Shown here one piece after another: positions 61,922-64,000 of a stretch of DNA of 64,000 bases (positions are counted from its first letter, which is position 1; the number at the start of each line of letters is the position of its first letter). The translations under genes and the position numbers were made by a program. The notes below the pieces were generated by a model. That model was not told the DNA's origin. It saw only the letters and a list, made by a program, of their open reading frames with translations, and did not search any database. Origin of the DNA: JADKAC01 sp964492065. Its GTDB lineage: Bacteria > Bacteroidota > Bacteroidia > Chitinophagales > BACL12. Where the stretch lies: contig CAZBHH010000002.1 of the NCBI GenBank assembly GCA_964492065.1, positions 1 through 64,000 of the forward strand, given 5' to 3'.

Positions 61922-62662
61922 TCAGATTACTTTAGCTTCGTTATGTAATAATTCAATTAATTGTTCGGGGTGGTCGGCAGGAATCATTTTGCAACTTCCC
62001 TTTGCAGGCGGCAGGGTAAACTGTACGATTTGCACTTCGGGAACTGCTGATGTGGCAGCTACAACGTGAATCTGTTTAGACTTGGAAGCGACTATACCCC
62101 GCATCGATGGGATGCGTGCTTCGGCCATACCTTTCTGCGCACTCACCACACAAGGCATTTGCAGTTCGACTGTCTCCACCTCTCCTTCTATTTCCCTCTC
62201 AATGCGCAATGTATTGCCGTGCGCTTCCAGTTTGGATGCAAAAGAAACATAGCTCATCCCGGTCATCGCTGCGATAAATCCACCGACTACACCACCGTTG
62301 AAATCAATGGTCTCCTTACCGGTGAGAACCAGGTCAAAACCTTTATCCTTGACGTAGTTTGCAATATTCTCTGCCGTTTGAAAAGCATCCTGCGGCTCGA
62401 TATCTATGCGCACGCCCTCATCGCCGCCAATAGCGAGCGCCCTGCGAATGAATCCATCATTCTCAAAAGGTCCGACATTCAGGATAGTCAGACTGCCGCC
62501 ATATGCCTCTCTCAACTCAACAGCCTTTACCAGGGCATACCAATCATCATATGGATTTATAATAAACTGTACCTTATCTTCATTGAACTTTGTCCCGTTA
62601 TCCTTAAATGAAATTTTTGCCGTGGTGTCGGGAACTTTACTAATACAAACCAGAATTTTCAT
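61922..62662 (-). CDS. etfB: electron transfer flavoprotein, beta subunit
   Basis: A 246-residue ETF subunit, starting MKILVCISKVPDT. Conserved segments are INPYDDWYAL, ALAIGGDEGVRI and the VLTGKETIDFNGGVVGG region, which includes the recognition loop for partner dehydrogenases (MPCVVSAQKG). It lies first in the etfBA unit. The -7 promoter element is at 62700-62707, 37 bases upstream. The TPR gene is divergent. Confidence 0.95.
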   Translation of the reverse strand: MKILVCISKVPDTTAKISFKDNGTKFNEDKVQFIINPYDDWYALVKAVELREAYGGSLTILNVGPFENDGFIRRALAIGGDEGVRIDIEPQDAFQTAENIANYVKDKGFDLVLTGKETIDFNGGVVGGFIAAMTGMSYVSFASKLEAHGNTLRIEREIEGEVETVELQMPCVVSAQKGMAEARIPSMRGIVASKSKQIHVVAATSAVPEVQIVQFTLPPAKGSCKMIPADHPEQLIELLHNEAKVI

Positions 62663-62699
62663 ATTTTTATTTAATTAGTACTGCTTTTAAAATCGGGCT

Positions 62700-62707
62700 C
62701 AAAGATA
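62700..62707 (-). promoter_or_regulatory. -7 promoter element of etfBA
   Basis: On the minus strand TATCTTTG is an exact TAnnTTTG match, 37 bases before the etfB start codon. The -33 element would lie near the start of the divergent TPR gene and is not obvious. Confidence 0.45.
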
Positions 62708-62726
62708 GAGAAATAAGCTAAAAGAA

Positions 62727-63071
62727 ATGAATAATATCAACAGGTTAGAACAACTGCTTCAGTTTTTGGAAGAATCGCCGGACGATGCCTTTGTGAACTA
62801 TTGCCTCGCACTGGAATACATTAAAAATGAAGATTTTGAAACTGCGCTGCAGTATTTTCAATATTTAATAGAAAACCACCCGAATTATACGGGCACTTAC
62901 TACCACCTGGGCAAATTGTATGAAAACCTCAATAACAGGGATAAGGCTATTCAAATCTATGATGCAGGCCTGGCAATAACCCGGCGATTGGAAGATCGCC
63001 ACGCTTATTCCGAATTGCTTGCAGCAAAGAACGAACTGGTTAATGATTTCGATATTGAATTTGATGATTGA
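62727..63071 (+). CDS. small TPR protein
   Basis: A 114-residue soluble protein made of tandem helical repeats of the TPR kind: DDAFVNYCLALEYIKNEDFETALQYFQYL, split here, then NYTGTYYHLGKLYENL and KAIQIYDAGL. It probably binds another protein. The end overlaps the tilS start by eight bases, so the two are translated together. A link to tRNA modification cannot be inferred from the domain itself. Confidence 0.8.
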   Translation: MNNINRLEQLLQFLEESPDDAFVNYCLALEYIKNEDFETALQYFQYLIENHPNYTGTYYHLGKLYENLNNRDKAIQIYDAGLAITRRLEDRHAYSELLAAKNELVNDFDIEFDD

Positions 63072-64000
63072 TACTTTGCACAAACTTTTAGCCGAAGAAC
63101 TGGCTCCATACCGGGGAAGCAGATTTTTATTGGCGGTGAGCGGCGGTATGGATTCAGTCGTAATGGCGCATTTATTTAAATACGCTTCCATGTGTTTTGG
63201 AATTGCTCATTGTAATTTTCACTTGCGGGGTGACGAATCGGATACAGATGCTGAGTTTGTAAAAATGCTGGCTGAAAAATTGGAGGTGGAATACTTTTAT
63301 AAAACTTTTGATACTGCTACGTTTGCATCGGGAAAAAAACTGAGCATTGAAGAAGCAGCACGCATCCAGAGATATACATGGTTTGAAAACGTGCGCATCC
63401 ATTCGGGTTATGATTTTATCGTCACTGCGCATCATGCTGATGACAATTTCGAAACCGTTTTATTGCATCTGATTAAGGGTACGGGGATACATGGAATGCA
63501 GGGTATCCCCAAGCGCAACGGTTATATTCTGAGGCCACTGCTTAAAATGAGTCGTTCGGAATTACAGATGTATGCAAGTGCAAAAAACATTGAATACCGC
63601 ACCGATTCCACGAATGCGCTGAATATATATACCCGCAATAAAATCCGTAACACCGTGCTGCCCATCCTGAAAGAAATCAACCCTTCGTTGACAAAAACTT
63701 TTGTGCAGACGAATCAAAACCTGACAGAGGCTGCCCACATTGTGGATACCTTCATGATGCGGAAGATTAAAAAACTGCAAATACTAAAAAGCAGCTACAC
63801 CGCATTCAGTATTGCAGCCTTGAATGCACTTCCTTACAAGCGCACTTTGTTATTTCAGTTATTAAGCCCGTATCACTTTTCGCCCGAACAAGTCGCAGGG
63901 ATAAGTGATAATCTGTTCGGCAGCGGTAAAATATTTTTGAGCAAAACGCACAGGGTAATCATCGACAGGAAATTTCTAATTATTACCGGTTACCCGGCAA
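63064..64000 (+). CDS. tilS: tRNA(Ile)-lysidine synthetase (truncated by window end)
   Basis: The frame opens at 63064 (ATG ATT GAT) and runs off the window end after 312 codons. The enzyme changes C34 of tRNA-Ile(CAU) to lysidine, which lets it read AUA. The ATP-binding P-loop is SGGMDS (residues 26-31), followed by HCNFHLRGDESD and TAHHADDNFETVLLHL. Further on are GIPKRNGYILRPLL, the YRTDSTN segment and RNKIRN, all typical of TilS. It overlaps the TPR gene by eight bases. The C-terminal domain is incomplete here. Confidence 0.94.
   Translation, partial: MIDTLHKLLAEELAPYRGSRFLLAVSGGMDSVVMAHLFKYASMCFGIAHCNFHLRGDESDTDAEFVKMLAEKLEVEYFYKTFDTATFASGKKLSIEEAARIQRYTWFENVRIHSGYDFIVTAHHADDNFETVLLHLIKGTGIHGMQGIPKRNGYILRPLLKMSRSELQMYASAKNIEYRTDSTNALNIYTRNKIRNTVLPILKEINPSLTKTFVQTNQNLTEAAHIVDTFMMRKIKKLQILKSSYTAFSIAALNALPYKRTLLFQLLSPYHFSPEQVAGISDNLFGSGKIFLSKTHRVIIDRKFLIITGYPA

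Noticed and set aside
1..64000. CRISPR arrays, prophage, integrases or toxin-antitoxin pairs
   Set aside because: No regularly spaced repeats, cas genes, phage structural genes or integrase genes were seen anywhere in the window.

Overview
The window is a stretch of a chromosome from a member of the Bacteroidota. The case rests on several independent signs: a type IX secretion (T9SS) sortase and PorV-type gene pair, proteins with T9SS C-terminal sorting domains, two TonB-dependent receptors with N-terminal carboxypeptidase-regulatory-like domains, an ECF sigma factor paired with a membrane/barrel partner, a DUF4476 protein, a Bacteroidetes-type M49 dipeptidyl peptidase, and many upstream matches to the Bacteroidota promoter consensus TTTG-N19-21-TAnnTTTG. 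Shine-Dalgarno sequences are nearly absent. A Chitinophagia/Saprospiria-like lineage is a reasonable guess, but the sequence does not prove it.

Layout. 1-7 kb: the tail of an IS66-like ORF, then a PorU-like C25 sortase (long form) behind a PorV/PorQ-family barrel, and an AcpH-like gene. 7-16 kb: housekeeping genes (tyrS, pabB, purA, a fur-type regulator, spoT, a STAS protein) interrupted by a lone sulfotransferase gene on the opposite strand. 15.7-23 kb: tRNA-Leu(TAG), tig-clpP-clpX, ogt, rlpA, a GNAT gene, a saccharopine-dehydrogenase-family gene and a LolD-type ATPase. 23-32 kb: uncharacterised Bacteroidota proteins, an orphan LuxR-type HTH protein, a PD40/OmpA protein, a YdfG-type dehydrogenase and a TonB-dependent receptor with a secreted helical partner. 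32-37 kb: three multi-pass membrane proteins (CPA2 antiporter, DedA, TerC). 37.8-43 kb: a vitamin B12 uptake operon under a cobalamin riboswitch, with a divergent TonB-domain gene. 43-51 kb: DUF4476, dnaG, a second TonB-dependent receptor, a barrel protein and an aldehyde dehydrogenase. 51-58 kb: M49 peptidase, an orphan unit with its own promoter and terminator, a 39-codon membrane ORF, ilvE, rdgB, and an ECF sigma/partner pair. 58-64 kb: a lipoprotein, small secreted and membrane proteins, a bifunctional nuclease with UVR tail, etfBA, a TPR protein and the start of tilS.

The most interesting system is the B12 locus at 37.8-43.1 kb. A promoter with an exact TAnnTTTG element lies directly upstream of a complete cobalamin riboswitch. 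Downstream come a propeller-like protein carrying a T9SS sorting domain, then BtuF-, BtuC- and BtuD-type genes. The first protein looks like a T9SS-exported counterpart of the Bacteroides surface cobalamin binder BtuG. The divergent gene encodes a TonB C-terminal domain with a membrane segment at its C-terminus instead of only at its N-terminus. A second theme is promoter architecture: in several genes (tyrS, rlpA, dnaG and weaker cases) the -7 element ends only 4-7 bases before the start codon, which predicts leaderless or nearly leaderless mRNAs.
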